Positions 16,402 through 25,482 are shown, numbered from the stretch's first letter. The stretch is 34,162 nucleotides of DNA from Ectopseudomonas chengduensis (GCF_900102635.1 NZ_FMZQ01000025.1:1-34162), one strand, 5' to 3'. Notes: generated from the letters alone by a model not told the origin. Program-made: numbers and translations.

Positions 16402-17814
16402 ATGACCGAGCTGATCCCCGTGCGGGCCGTCGAGAGCATCGACCCCGCCAAACCCATTCGCCTGACGCCGGCCCAGGCTGGCGGCCCGATCCACACGCGC
16501 AGTTTCACCGGGCGCTTTCGCAACCTGCGCCTGCTCGGCGCCGGCCTGCTGTTCCTACTGTTCTTCGGCACCGCCTGGATCGACTGGAACGGCCGCCAGG
16601 CGGTGCTCTGGGACTTGGATAACCGCCAGTTCCATATCTTCGGCGCGACCTTCTGGCCACAGGATTTCATTCTGCTCTCGGCCATCCTGATCATCGCCGC
16701 CTTCGGCCTGTTCTTCATCACCGTGCTGGCCGGCCGTGTCTGGTGCGGCTACGCCTGCCCACAGAGCGTGTGGACCTGGGTGTTCATGCGTGTCGAGCAG
16801 ATCACCGAGGGCGACCGTAGCCAGCGCATCAAACTCGACGCCGCGCCCTGGTCGCTGCAGAAGCTGGCCCGGCGCAGCGCCAAGCACGGACTGTGGCTGG
16901 CTGTCAGCGTGATCACGGCGATGGCCTTCGTCGGCTACTTCACCCCGGTGCGCCAGTTGACGGTGGACCTGGCCACCTTCGAAGTCGGCGCCACCACGGC
17001 GTTCTGGGTGCTGTTCTTCACCGCCGCCACCTATATCAACGCCGGCTGGCTGCGCGAGAAGGTGTGCCGCGACATGTGCCCCTACTCGCGCTTCCAGAGC
17101 GTGATGTTCGACAGCGATACGCTGGTCATCTCCTACGACGCCGCCCGTGGCGAAAACCGTGGCCCGCGCCGCAAGGACGCCGACTACAAGGCCGAAGGCC
17201 TGGGCGACTGCATCGACTGCACCATGTGCGTACAGGTCTGCCCCACCGGCATCGACATTCGCGATGGCCTGCAACTGGAATGCATCGGCTGCGGCGCCTG
17301 CATCGACGCCTGCGACAGCGTGATGGATAAGCTCGGCTATGACCGTGGCCTGGTGCGCTACAGCTCCGAGAACGAGCTGGCCGGCGGCAAGACCCACTGG
17401 CTGCGCCCGCGCCTGGTCGGCTACGCGGCGATGCTGGCGCTGATGATCGGCGCCTTCGCCTGGGCGCTGGCCGAGCGCCCGCTGATCTCCCTGGACGTAA
17501 CCCGTGACCGTGGCCTGTTCCGCGAGAATGCCCTGGGCCAGATCGAGAACATCTACAGCCTGAAGATCATCAACAAGACCCAGCAGCCGCGCAGCTATGC
17601 CATCGGCCTGGTCGAGCCCGGTGACTTCGAGCTGCACGGCCCTAGCACGCTGAACCTGGCGCCGGGCGAGATTCGCGATCTGCCGGTAAGCGTCGCGCTG
17701 ACGGCCTCGCACAACGCTGCCGGGCCGCAGACCCTGCGTTTCGAAGTCCGCGACCAGGCCGATTCGCAGAGCCATGTGAGCACCAAGAGCACCTTCCTCG
17801 CGCCGCTGCGCTAG
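16402..17814 (+). CDS. ccoG: Cytochrome c oxidase accessory protein CcoG (FixG/RdxA)
   Basis: The 470-residue membrane ferredoxin helps assemble cbb3-type cytochrome oxidase, where it is thought to reduce copper for delivery to the active site. Four to five transmembrane helices are visible. CGYACP near residues 115-120 and CRDMCP near 224-229 are the extra membrane-side cysteine motifs of the family. The two-cluster ferredoxin motif CIDCTMCVQVCP...CIGCGACIDACD lies near 271-306, and a C-terminal immunoglobulin-like domain starts near 375. The cco structural genes are not in this window, so the gene is separated from its usual neighbours. It is divergent from cysI. Confidence 0.95.
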   Translation: MTELIPVRAVESIDPAKPIRLTPAQAGGPIHTRSFTGRFRNLRLLGAGLLFLLFFGTAWIDWNGRQAVLWDLDNRQFHIFGATFWPQDFILLSAILIIAAFGLFFITVLAGRVWCGYACPQSVWTWVFMRVEQITEGDRSQRIKLDAAPWSLQKLARRSAKHGLWLAVSVITAMAFVGYFTPVRQLTVDLATFEVGATTAFWVLFFTAATYINAGWLREKVCRDMCPYSRFQSVMFDSDTLVISYDAARGENRGPRRKDADYKAEGLGDCIDCTMCVQVCPTGIDIRDGLQLECIGCGACIDACDSVMDKLGYDRGLVRYSSENELAGGKTHWLRPRLVGYAAMLALMIGAFAWALAERPLISLDVTRDRGLFRENALGQIENIYSLKIINKTQQPRSYAIGLVEPGDFELHGPSTLNLAPGEIRDLPVSVALTASHNAAGPQTLRFEVRDQADSQSHVSTKSTFLAPLR

Positions 17815-17818
17815 CGCT

Positions 17819-17872
17819 TCGCCCCGAGGCGGGGCTCCTACAGATATCCGTGTAGGAGCCGCGCCCCGCGGC
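17819..17872. repeat. Imperfect inverted repeat, GTAGGAGC type
   Basis: GGGGCTCCTAC (17831-17841) faces GTAGGAGCCGCGCCCC (17852-17867), and the GC-rich flanks pair imperfectly. It begins a few bases after the ccoG stop. Confidence 0.7.
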
Positions 17873-17890
17873 GAATGGGCCACCAGAGCC

Positions 17891-17949
17891 GTAGCCCGGA
17901 TGCAATCCGGGGCGGTTCGAGGTCCTTCCCCGGATTGCATCCGGGCTAC
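17891..17949. repeat. REP pair, GTAGCCCGGATGCAATCC type
   Basis: Arms 17891-17912 and 17928-17949 are perfect 22-base complements with a 15-base loop. It is the best-preserved member of the family in this window and lies 40 bases before the MocR start codon, within its likely leader. Confidence 0.9.
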
Positions 17950-17991
17950 GGTTGCCACAACCGAGATACGTCCCCCTCACGAGGCACTGCC

Positions 17992-19467
17992 ATGTCTGCC
18001 GCTCACCCCGTAAAGTGTTCGTCCTTACCCTTTGCGTCGGTGAACCAGGACAGGATGAAACGCTACGAAAAATTCGCCGACGAGATCGCCGAGCTGATCC
18101 GCACCGGTGTGCTCGGCCCCGGTGAGAAGGTGCCCTCGGTACGCCATGCCAGCCGCACCTACGGGGTCAGCCCGTCCACCGTGTTCCAGGCCTACTACCT
18201 GCTGGAAGATCGCGGCCTGATCCAGGCGCGCGCCCGTTCCGGCTACTTCGTGCGTGAACACGCCAAGCGCCCCTTGCACGAACCGGAGCTGACCGCCCAC
18301 GCCGCGCAAACCACCGAGGTCGACGTCAGCGAGCTGGTGTTCTCCGTGCTCGCCTCGCTGAAGGACCCGCACACCGTGCCCTTCGGCTCGGCATTCCCCA
18401 GCCCCGACCTGTTCCCCCTGCCGCGTCTGGCCAAGAGCATGGCGCACGCGCTGCGCAGGCTCTCGCCGCACGAGATCATCGCCGACATGACCGCCGGCAA
18501 CGCCGACCTGCGCCGGCAGATCGCCCTGCGTTACATGGTCAGCGGCGTGATGCTGCCGATGGAAGAACTGGTGATCAGCAACGGCGCCATGGAGGCGCTC
18601 AACCTCTGCCTGCAGTGCGTGACTCAGCCAGGCGACCTGGTGGCCGTCGAGTCGCCGACCTTCTACGCCTGCCTGCAGGTGCTGGAGCGGCTGCAGCTCA
18701 AGGCCGTGGAAATCCCCGTGCACCCGCGCGAAGGCATCGACCTGGGCGCCCTGTCGGAGAGTCTGAAGCAACTGCCGATCAAGGCCTGCTGGTTCATGAG
18801 CAGCCTGCAGAACCCGCTGGGCGCGAGCATGAGCGAGGAGAAGAAGCAGGCGCTGTATGAGTTGCTGGTCGAACACCAGGTGCCGCTGATCGAAGACGAC
18901 GTGTACGCCGAGCTGTACTTCGGCAGCCACCCGCCCAAGCCGGTGAAGAGCTTCGACCGCGAAGGGCTGGTGATGCATTGCAGCTCCTTCTCCAAGAGCC
19001 TGGCGCCGGGCTATCGCATCGGCTGGGTGGCCGGCGGGCGCTATGCCGAGCAGATCGCCCGACTGAAGCTGATGACCACCATCTCGCCGTCGGTGCCGGC
19101 CCAGGCAGCGCTGGCCGACTACCTGCAGCACGGCGGCTACGACCGTCACCTGCGCAAGCTGCGCCATGCCCTGGAAATGCAGCAAAGCGCGATGCTCGCC
19201 TCTGCCGCCCGGCACTTCCCCGCCAACACGCGGGTCACGCGACCTTCGGGTGGCTACTTCCTCTGGTTCGAATTTCCCGAGCGTCTGGACTCACTGCAAC
19301 TGCTGCGCCTGGCGCTGGCCCAGGGCATAAGCCTGGCGCCGGGGCCGATCTTCTCCGCCAGCCAGGGCTTTCGCCATTGCGCGCGGCTGAACTACGGCCA
19401 TCCGTGGAACCCGAGCAGCGAACAGGCCATGGAAGTGCTCGGGCGCCTGGTGGCGGGGTTGTTGTAG
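17992..19467 (+). CDS. MocR-type regulator: GntR HTH fused to aminotransferase
   Basis: The 491-residue protein has an N-terminal winged helix of the GntR family (about residues 20-90, including GEKVPSVRHASRTYGVSPSTVFQAYYLLEDRG) joined to a fold-type I aminotransferase domain. The PLP-binding lysine is K335 in SSFSKSLAPGYRIGW, and NPLGASMS near residues 272-279 matches the NP motif of the fold. Such proteins bind a PLP-linked ligand and switch genes for amino acid, vitamin or related pathways; the target here is unknown and no obvious divergent target gene is adjacent. The ATG at 17992 has GAGG 7 bases before it. The stop codon TAG is the second to fourth base of a REP element. Short N-terminal extensions in the frame run into another REP and are not credible. 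Confidence 0.92.
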   Translation: MSAAHPVKCSSLPFASVNQDRMKRYEKFADEIAELIRTGVLGPGEKVPSVRHASRTYGVSPSTVFQAYYLLEDRGLIQARARSGYFVREHAKRPLHEPELTAHAAQTTEVDVSELVFSVLASLKDPHTVPFGSAFPSPDLFPLPRLAKSMAHALRRLSPHEIIADMTAGNADLRRQIALRYMVSGVMLPMEELVISNGAMEALNLCLQCVTQPGDLVAVESPTFYACLQVLERLQLKAVEIPVHPREGIDLGALSESLKQLPIKACWFMSSLQNPLGASMSEEKKQALYELLVEHQVPLIEDDVYAELYFGSHPPKPVKSFDREGLVMHCSSFSKSLAPGYRIGWVAGGRYAEQIARLKLMTTISPSVPAQAALADYLQHGGYDRHLRKLRHALEMQQSAMLASAARHFPANTRVTRPSGGYFLWFEFPERLDSLQLLRLALAQGISLAPGPIFSASQGFRHCARLNYGHPWNPSSEQAMEVLGRLVAGLL

Positions 19468-19523
19468 CCCGGATGAAATCCGGGAGCCGGAGCAGGAATC
19501 GCCCCGGATTGCATCCGGGCTAC
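19464..19523. repeat. REP pair overlapping the MocR stop codon
   Basis: Arms 19464-19484 and 19503-19523 are of the GTAGCCCGGATG type, differing at a couple of bases (AA versus CA). The left arm begins inside the last codons, and its TAG is the stop of the preceding gene. Confidence 0.88.
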
Positions 19524-19529
19524 GGTCCT

Positions 19530-19589
19530 GGTGCGCACGGCGCACCCTACGAACACCCCGCAGGTCGCGTAGGGTGCGCCATGCGCACC
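19530..19589. repeat. Inverted repeat of the GTAGGGTGCGC type
   Basis: Arms 19530-19550 and 19569-19589 pair over 21 bases with one mismatch. It is the second member of the family found after plsB, and lies between two convergent genes where it may serve as a two-way transcript end. Confidence 0.85.
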
Positions 19590-19623
19590 GACTGATTTGC
19601 AGCGGGCACAGTCTACGAGCGCT

Positions 19624-20862
19624 CTACTTCCACCAATACTCCACCTGCACGCCGAAGTTGGAGCCGTTGCGTGCGCTGCCGAAGGCGCCGTTCTCGGATA
19701 AGGCCGAACCGTCGGCCAACAGGTTGGCGGCCTGCTGCGCGGCGCGGTTCCAGCTGGCGTAGGTGTAGTACAGGCGAATTTCCGGACGTTCCCAGAAACC
19801 GGGGCCCGATGGTGACCAGGTCGGCGCAATGGTGAACTTGGTCAGTTTGCGTGTACCGCCGGGCGCCTCGACCTGATCGCGGCCAATCTCGCCGACCAGC
19901 TTGAACTGCTCGGTGAAGGCGTAGCTGGTGCGGCCACCGATGGACAGCCAGTTCTGATCCGCACCGTCCGGGCGCTTGTCCTTCTGGTAGACCAGTTGCA
20001 CCTGACCGCCGAGGCGCGGGGTCATCTGGAAGTCGAAGAATTCCACCAGGCGCCAGCTGCGGTTACTGCTGTCGAGCGTCGGGTCGCCGGTATAACCCAG
20101 ACCGGTACCCGGCCCGCGCCCGTATTGCAGGGCGATGGTGTTGACCCCGCCGAGGAAGTCCTGCTGCTTGTGTTGTGCGCTCACCGCCCAGCCGCTGTTG
20201 GCGTCGGTGCTGTCCGGCTTGTCGATGTAGCTGACGCCTACTTCCAGCTCGCCGCCGGGGTTGACCTGGAAGCCGCCGACGTTGAAATCGTGGCGGTTGA
20301 TGTAGGGCTCCTGGTCGTAGTTGTCCTTGCGCGAGAACACGTAGCTGTACTTGAGGTCGCCGATCTTCATCTCGTCGATACCAAAACCAGTGGCGCTCTG
20401 GTTCCAGTAGTAGAAGTCGGTGATGTGGATGTCGTTACGCTTGTAGAAGCGGCGACCGGCCCACAGCGAACCGCCATTGAGTGCCGGCATGTTGCTCCAC
20501 TCGGCGTACATCTGGTTCATCCGCGCGAAACCGTAATCGCCGGTGAATTTCGGCGTATGACCATACTGATTGTAGAGCTGGGCCATGCCCTCAACGCTGA
20601 TCACCGAGCCGTCATCCAGGCGAAACAGGTCCTGGCGCAGGTCCAGTTCGATGTACTGCTCGCACTCGTTGCCCAGGCGGTACTTGGACTGCGCGCCCGG
20701 CAGTTGGAAGCACTGCTGTGTGCCGCCGGTATCCGCCCCGCCGATGCCGCTGCGTACGTAGCCGGTGAACTCGAGGGCCTGCGCCTGCGGCGTGGCCAAA
20801 GCCAGTGCCAGCAAGCAAGGGGCGCCGAGTGAACAGGTGAGGGTTTGCTGTGTGGTCTTCAT
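19624..20862 (-). CDS. LamB/maltoporin-family carbohydrate porin
   Basis: The 412-residue outer membrane protein has a signal peptide ending near AQA (residue 29), then FTGYVRSGIG, the LamB start pattern. The conserved cysteine pair is C51 and C67 (QQCFQ...RLGNEC), and GRRFYKRNDIHITDFYYW near 136-153 is also a LamB signature. The chain ends in ...VEYWWK, close to the aromatic end needed for barrel insertion. It lies 140 bases after gtsD on the same strand, so it probably imports glucose or oligosaccharides for the Gts transporter. Many Pseudomonas have an OprB porin in this place; this protein resembles maltoporin instead. An AGGAG ribosome binding site directly follows an A-rich Crc/Hfq-like motif. 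Confidence 0.9.
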   Translation of the reverse strand: MKTTQQTLTCSLGAPCLLALALATPQAQALEFTGYVRSGIGGADTGGTQQCFQLPGAQSKYRLGNECEQYIELDLRQDLFRLDDGSVISVEGMAQLYNQYGHTPKFTGDYGFARMNQMYAEWSNMPALNGGSLWAGRRFYKRNDIHITDFYYWNQSATGFGIDEMKIGDLKYSYVFSRKDNYDQEPYINRHDFNVGGFQVNPGGELEVGVSYIDKPDSTDANSGWAVSAQHKQQDFLGGVNTIALQYGRGPGTGLGYTGDPTLDSSNRSWRLVEFFDFQMTPRLGGQVQLVYQKDKRPDGADQNWLSIGGRTSYAFTEQFKLVGEIGRDQVEAPGGTRKLTKFTIAPTWSPSGPGFWERPEIRLYYTYASWNRAAQQAANLLADGSALSENGAFGSARNGSNFGVQVEYWWK

Positions 20863-20867
20863 CGTTG

Positions 20868-20882
20868 CTCCTGATTGTTTTT
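20868..20882 (-). promoter_or_regulatory. Crc/Hfq-like A-rich motif next to the porin RBS
   Basis: Read on the minus strand, AAAAACAA (20882-20875) fits AAnAAnAA, the catabolite activity motif bound by Hfq/Crc in Pseudomonas. It is followed within 2 bases by the AGGAG ribosome binding site of the porin gene. Binding would block translation when preferred carbon sources are present. The motif match is seen; the function is inferred. Confidence 0.6.
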
Positions 20883-20940
20883 ATTGAGCGATGCTGCGGA
20901 TTACCGCCGCAGCGACGGTTCTTCGTTGCCTCGAGGAGCT

Positions 20941-20998
20941 GTAGCGCGGATGCAATCCGGGGGGTTATTGGGCAGCCCCCGGATTTCATCCGGGCTAC
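20941..20998. repeat. REP pair between gtsD and the porin gene
   Basis: Arms 20941-20964 and 20976-20998 are of the GTAGCCCGGATG type, with one changed base in the left arm (GTAGCGCGG) and CA versus AA in the centre. The left arm lies about 80 bases upstream of the porin start. The right arm ends five bases from the gtsD stop, so the repeat could separate expression of the two genes. Confidence 0.85.
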
Positions 20999-21002
20999 AC
21001 GG

Positions 21003-22148
21003 CTAACCGAGCTTGAACTGGGCCACCTTGTTGTCAGTGGCCTCACGCTTTCCCGGACGCAGGCGCTCGCCGCTGGCGGCGTCGAACAACAGCACGCGCG
21101 CCGGATCGAACTGCAGATCGAGGCTGGCACCGGCTTGCGGCGCGGCGTCCGGCGCCAGGCGGCAGCACACCTTGGTCTGGTTGAGGCTGACGAACACTAG
21201 GGTGTCCGGCCCGGTCGGCTCGACCACCTCGACCTCGGCGCGCAGGCTCGGCTGCGTCGAGCCGGCGCCGGCCAGCTGGATCTGCTCGGGACGCACGCCG
21301 AGAATCAGCTCGCGCCCTTCCATCTCGGCCGCGGCGCCAAGCGGCAGCTCGCAGCGCGCCTGCCCGGAATCGAGCAGCCCAAAGCACTGGCCGTCGCGTA
21401 CCTGCAGACGCAGTGGAATGAAATTCATCGGCGGCGAACCGATGAAGCTGGCGACGAACTGGTTGGCCGGGTCGTTGTAGATCTCTTGTGGGGTGCCGAA
21501 CTGCTGGATGATGCCGTCCTTCATCACCGCCACCTTGTCACCCAGGGTCATAGCCTCGATCTGGTCGTGGGTGACGTACACCGTGGTGGTCTTCAGGCGC
21601 TGGTGCATCAGTTTGATTTCGGTGCGCATCTCCACGCGCAGTTTGGCGTCGAGGTTCGATAGCGGTTCGTCGAACAGGTAGATCTTCGGCCGCCGCGCCA
21701 GTGCCCGGCCCATGGCCACGCGCTGCTGCTGGCCGCCGGAGAGCTGGCCGGGCTTGCGCGTCAGCAGATGCTCGATCTGCAGCAGCTTGGCCACCCGCGC
21801 TACCTCGGCCTCGATCTCCGCCGGCGGCAACTTGCGCATCTTCAGGCCGAAGGCGATGTTGTCCTTCACCGTCATGGTCGGGTACAGCGCGTAGGACTGG
21901 AACACCATGGCGATGTCGCGATCCTTCGGGCTCATGCCGCTGATGTCGGCGCCGTCGACCAGGATCGCCCCGCCGCTGATGTCCTCCAGGCCGGCGATGC
22001 AGTTCATCAGGGTGGATTTGCCGCAGCCGGAGGGGCCGACCAGGATCAGGAACTCGCCGGAGTCGATGGCCAGTTCGATGTTCTTCAGGGTGTCCGCCAG
22101 GCCGCTGCCGTAGGATTTGTTGACGTTGCGCAGTTCGAGGGTAGCCAT
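21003..22148 (-). CDS. gtsD: Sugar ABC transporter ATP-binding protein GtsD
   Basis: The 381-residue ATPase powers glucose uptake by the GtsABC transporter at the cytoplasmic face. Walker A GPSGCGKST is at 38-46, the signature LSGGQ at 136-140 and Walker B IYLFDE at 156-161. The histidine switch (VYVTHDQ) follows, and the C-terminal third forms the TOBE regulatory region of the MalK/UgpC class. The length is typical. The start is 10 bases after the gtsC stop with GAGG before the ATG. It is the fourth gene of the gts operon. Confidence 0.95.
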   Translation of the reverse strand: MATLELRNVNKSYGSGLADTLKNIELAIDSGEFLILVGPSGCGKSTLMNCIAGLEDISGGAILVDGADISGMSPKDRDIAMVFQSYALYPTMTVKDNIAFGLKMRKLPPAEIEAEVARVAKLLQIEHLLTRKPGQLSGGQQQRVAMGRALARRPKIYLFDEPLSNLDAKLRVEMRTEIKLMHQRLKTTTVYVTHDQIEAMTLGDKVAVMKDGIIQQFGTPQEIYNDPANQFVASFIGSPPMNFIPLRLQVRDGQCFGLLDSGQARCELPLGAAAEMEGRELILGVRPEQIQLAGAGSTQPSLRAEVEVVEPTGPDTLVFVSLNQTKVCCRLAPDAAPQAGASLDLQFDPARVLLFDAASGERLRPGKREATDNKVAQFKLG

Positions 22149-22158
22149 GGTTATTACC

Positions 22159-23028
22159 TCAACCTTTGACGGCGCCGGCCGTCAGGCCGCGCAGGAAGTA
22201 CTTACCGGCCAGGATGTAGACCAGCAGGGTGGGCAGCCCGGCGATCATCGCCGCGGCCATGTCGACGTTGTATTCCTTGGCCCCGGTGCTGGTGTTGACC
22301 AGGTTGTTCAGCGCCACGGTGATCGGCTGGGTGTCGCCGCTGGCGAACACCACGCCGAACAGGAAATCGTTCCAGATCTGGGTGAACTGCCAGATCAGGC
22401 AGACCATGATGATCGGCACCGACATCGGCAGCAGGATGCGTCCGAAGATGGTGAAGAAGCCGGCGCCATCGAGGCGCGCGGCGCGCACCAGCGCCTCGGG
22501 AATGCTCACGTAGAAGTTGCGGAAGAACAGCGTGGTGAAGGCCAGGCCGTAGACCACATGCACCAGCACCAGGCCTTCGGTGGTGTTGGCCAGACCGAGC
22601 TGGCCGAGGGTGAAGGACGCCGGCAGGAGGATCACCTGGAACGGCAGGAAGCAACCGAACAGCAGCAGGCCGAAGAACAGCTGCGAGCCGCGAAAGCGCC
22701 ACATGGCCAGCACGTAGCCGTTCAGCGCGCCGAGCAGCGTGGAGATCAGCACTGCCGGGATGGTGATCTTCACCGAGTTCCAGAAGTAGCCGCCGACGCC
22801 GTCCCAGGCCTTGACCCAGCCGATCACGGTGAACACGTCCGGGATCGACAGCAGGTTGCCGCTGCGGATGTCGTCCGGGGTCTTGAAGCTGGTCAGCAGC
22901 ATCACCAGCAGCGGCACCAGGTACACTGCGCAGGCCAGAATCAGGGTGGCGTGAATGGCCAGGCGGCTGAGGCTCATCACCCTTATCCGGCGCGGCGCGA
23001 CTTGCGCGTTAATGGCATGACTAGTCAT
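22159..23028 (-). CDS. gtsC: Sugar ABC transporter permease GtsC
   Basis: The 289-residue inner-membrane permease has six transmembrane helices and the MalG-type EAA loop: EALVRAARLDGAGFFTIFGRILLPMSVPI near residues 178-206. It pairs with GtsB to form the channel through which glucose passes. It overlaps the end of gtsB by 8 bases and has GAGG upstream of its ATG. Its stop is 10 bases before gtsD. MalG-family length is normal. Confidence 0.95.
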   Translation of the reverse strand: MTSHAINAQVAPRRIRVMSLSRLAIHATLILACAVYLVPLLVMLLTSFKTPDDIRSGNLLSIPDVFTVIGWVKAWDGVGGYFWNSVKITIPAVLISTLLGALNGYVLAMWRFRGSQLFFGLLLFGCFLPFQVILLPASFTLGQLGLANTTEGLVLVHVVYGLAFTTLFFRNFYVSIPEALVRAARLDGAGFFTIFGRILLPMSVPIIMVCLIWQFTQIWNDFLFGVVFASGDTQPITVALNNLVNTSTGAKEYNVDMAAAMIAGLPTLLVYILAGKYFLRGLTAGAVKG

Positions 23029-23929
23029 GGCGTTTGCCTCGCAGTTCGGAATACAGGTAGGGCACCAGGATCGCCAGCACCGCGCCGAGCATCAGCATCG
23101 CGCTGGCGGCGCCGAGGCCCATCTGGCCGCGGGTGAAGGTGTGGGCGTACATGAACATCGCCGGCAGGTCGGAGGCGTAGCCGGGCCCACCGGCAGTCAT
23201 CGAGGCGACCAGGTCGAAGCTCTTGATGGCGATATGGGCGAGGATCATCAGCGCGCTGAAGAACACCGGGCCCAGGCTCGGCAGGACGATGCGCAGGTAG
23301 ATGCTCGGCAGGCTGGCGCCATCGACCTGGGCGGCGCGGATGATCGATTGATCGACGCTGCGCAAGCCGGCGAGAAACAGCGCCATGACGAAGCCCGATG
23401 ACTGCCACACCGCGGCCATCACCAGGCAGTAGACCACGCGCTCCGGGTCCACCAGCCAGTCGAAGCGAAAGCCCTCCCAGCCCCAGTCACGCAGCAGCTT
23501 GTCCAGGCCCAGGCCGGGGTTGAGCAGCCACTTCCAGGCGGTGCCGGTGACGATCATCGACAGCGCCATGGGGTAGAGAAAGATGGTGCGGATAAAGCCT
23601 TCGCGGCGGATGCGCTGGTCCAGCAGCACCGCCAGCAGCACGCCGATGGCCAGGCTGATGGCGATGAACAGGCCACCGAAAACCAGCAGGTTCTGGCTCG
23701 CCACCCACCAGCGGTCGTTGTCCCACAACCGCGCGTACTGCTGCAGCCCGACGAAGTTGTAGCTGGGCATGAAACGCGAGTTGGTGAACGACAGCAGGAA
23801 GGTCCAGCCGATGTAGCCGTAGAACCCCACCAGCACGATGACCATGCTCGGCGCCAGCACCAGCTTGGGCAGCCAGCGCTGCAGGACGTCCAGCGGTGAG
23901 GCTTTGGTGATGACTGCGTTTGAACTCAT
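23021..23929 (-). CDS. gtsB: Sugar ABC transporter permease GtsB
   Basis: The 302-residue MalF-type permease has six transmembrane helices and the EAA-like loop near residues 195-225, with RAAQVDGASLPSIYLRIVLPSLGP. It is the partner of GtsC. The ATG at 23929 is chosen, since GGAG lies 7 bases upstream; the frame stays open 13 codons further without a binding site. It is separated from gtsA by 290 bases rich in stem-loops, unlike the tight spacing of the other permease genes, which suggests lower expression than the binding protein. Confidence 0.94.
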   Translation of the reverse strand: MSSNAVITKASPLDVLQRWLPKLVLAPSMVIVLVGFYGYIGWTFLLSFTNSRFMPSYNFVGLQQYARLWDNDRWWVASQNLLVFGGLFIAISLAIGVLLAVLLDQRIRREGFIRTIFLYPMALSMIVTGTAWKWLLNPGLGLDKLLRDWGWEGFRFDWLVDPERVVYCLVMAAVWQSSGFVMALFLAGLRSVDQSIIRAAQVDGASLPSIYLRIVLPSLGPVFFSALMILAHIAIKSFDLVASMTAGGPGYASDLPAMFMYAHTFTRGQMGLGAASAMLMLGAVLAILVPYLYSELRGKRHD

Positions 23930-24219
23930 GGTTGACTCCGTTGCGTGCTGCGTTGGTGCGTAAAACATCCGTAGCGGACCCTTAGGGCGTACTCGCGAAG
24001 CAGTACGTCGGCGATTACAACCAGCACGCGTAGCCGGCGGACTGTTCGCTGCGCTCCTGAGTCCGCCCTACCGATTGCGAGCTGCCCTGCCCCAAAACCT
24101 GAATTTCGGCGCGGCCGATCCCGTGACGCGTGCCTGTGGGCATGCGCCAGGGATAGAAGGCTTGAAACAGGCGGGTTGCACCCGCCCTACGGCAAGGGCC
24201 GCCTAAGCGGCCCGAGCGC
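23930..24219. repeat. Stem-loop cluster between gtsA and gtsB
   Basis: Visible hairpins are CGTACT/AGTACG (23988-24007), GGCGGACT/AGTCCGCC (24036-24067), an imperfect one at 24128-24147, GGCGGGT-TGC-ACCCGCC (24170-24186), and GGGCCGC-CTAA-GCGGCCC (24196-24213). The last starts 6 bases after the gtsA stop in the minus direction. Such structures protect the upstream message and reduce read-through, so GtsA can be made in excess of the permeases. No gene was recognised here. Confidence 0.7.
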
Positions 24220-25473
24220 TCACTGCACCGCCTGGATCGCCGCCGCCAGTTGCTGGGCGGCGCGCTTCGGGTCGGCCTTGGGGTCGTTGAAGAAGTTGGT
24301 CACTACGTCGAACACCGCGCCCTGCACGTAGCTGGACGCGGCCATGCCGTGGGCCAGGCTCGGCTGCAGGCCGCCATCGGCAGCGGCTTCCTTGAAGTCG
24401 GTCATGGACTTCTGCGCGCAGGCGTCGAAGCTGCTCATGTCCTGGTCCATGCGCACCGGGATCGAGCCCTTGTTCTGGTTGAAGAATTCCTGGAACTCGT
24501 TGCCCATCACCGTACGCGCCAGGTCTTCCTGGGCCTTGCGGTTCTCGGCGTTGTTCAGTTTGAACATCGCCAGCGAGTCGATATTGAAGGCGAAGCTGCC
24601 CTGGGTGCCGGGGAAGGCCAGGCATTCGTAGTCCTTGCCGGCGACCTTGCCGGCTGCGGTCCACTCGCTCTTGGCCCAGTCGCCCATGATCTGCATGCCG
24701 GCCTTGCCGTCGATCACCAGGCCGGTGGCGCTGTTCCAGTCGCGCCCGGCGGCGTCGGCGTCGATGTAGCCGCGCAGTTTCTGCAGGGCGGCGAACACCT
24801 CGACCATCTTGTCGCCGGTCAGAGTCGCGCGATCCTGCTCGACGAAGGCCTTGCGAAAGCCCTCGGGGCCGAGAATGCTGAAGGCCAGGTCTTCGAACAC
24901 GGTGCCGTCCTGCCAGGGCTGACCGCCATGGGCGATGGCGATGAAGCCGGCCGCCTTGAGCTTGTCGGCGGCAGCGAAGAATTCGTCGAGAGTGGTCGGC
25001 GGCGTGGCGCCAGCCTTTTCGAACACTTGCGGGTTGATCCACAACCAGTTGACCCGGTGCACGTTGACCGGCACCGCCACGTAGTCGCCCTGGTACTTCA
25101 TGACTTCGATCACCTGCGGTGGCAGCAGGTCATCCCACTTCTGCTCGGCAGCGACGTCGTTGAGATCGGCGAGCAGGCCCAGTTCGCCCCACTCCTGGAT
25201 ATCCGGGCCCTTGATCTGCGCCGCGGCGGGCGGGTTGCCGGACACGGCGCGGGTCTTCAGCACGGTCATGGCCGCTTCACCACCGCCGCCGGCCACGGCG
25301 AAATCCTTCCATTTGTGGCCCTGGGCTTCGACCAGTTTCTGCAGGGTATCGGCAGCGCGCTTTTCGCCACCGGAGGTCCACCAGTGCAGCACTTCGACTT
25401 CACCGGCAGTGGCAGACAGGGGCAGCAGAACAGCGAGGGAGATGGCACAGGACAGGCGAGAGATCGCTTTCAT
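24220..25473 (-). CDS. gtsA: Glucose/sugar ABC transporter substrate-binding protein GtsA
   Basis: The 417-residue periplasmic binding protein captures glucose for the Gts ABC transporter. The signal peptide MKAISRLSCAISLAVLLPLSATA is followed by a mature start GEVEVLHWWTSGGEK, typical of group 1 sugar-binding proteins. The rest of the chain fits the family (for example NVHRVNWLWINPQVFEKAG near 109-127). The ATG at 25473 is used; an upstream start 12 codons earlier would add a polar leader before the signal peptide. The ribosome binding site AAGGTG directly follows a Crc/Hfq-like A-rich motif. The promoter lies in the 199 bases after gtrS, so the gene probably has its own transcription start. 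Confidence 0.95.
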   Translation of the reverse strand: MKAISRLSCAISLAVLLPLSATAGEVEVLHWWTSGGEKRAADTLQKLVEAQGHKWKDFAVAGGGGEAAMTVLKTRAVSGNPPAAAQIKGPDIQEWGELGLLADLNDVAAEQKWDDLLPPQVIEVMKYQGDYVAVPVNVHRVNWLWINPQVFEKAGATPPTTLDEFFAAADKLKAAGFIAIAHGGQPWQDGTVFEDLAFSILGPEGFRKAFVEQDRATLTGDKMVEVFAALQKLRGYIDADAAGRDWNSATGLVIDGKAGMQIMGDWAKSEWTAAGKVAGKDYECLAFPGTQGSFAFNIDSLAMFKLNNAENRKAQEDLARTVMGNEFQEFFNQNKGSIPVRMDQDMSSFDACAQKSMTDFKEAAADGGLQPSLAHGMAASSYVQGAVFDVVTNFFNDPKADPKRAAQQLAAAIQAVQ

Positions 25474-25482
25474 GGGATAAGA

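Noticed and set aside
17875..17991. Upstream extension of the MocR gene
   Set aside because: The extra codons are read from a REP pair (SPDAIRGG, PGLHPGYG), and the ATG at 17992 has its own GAGG.
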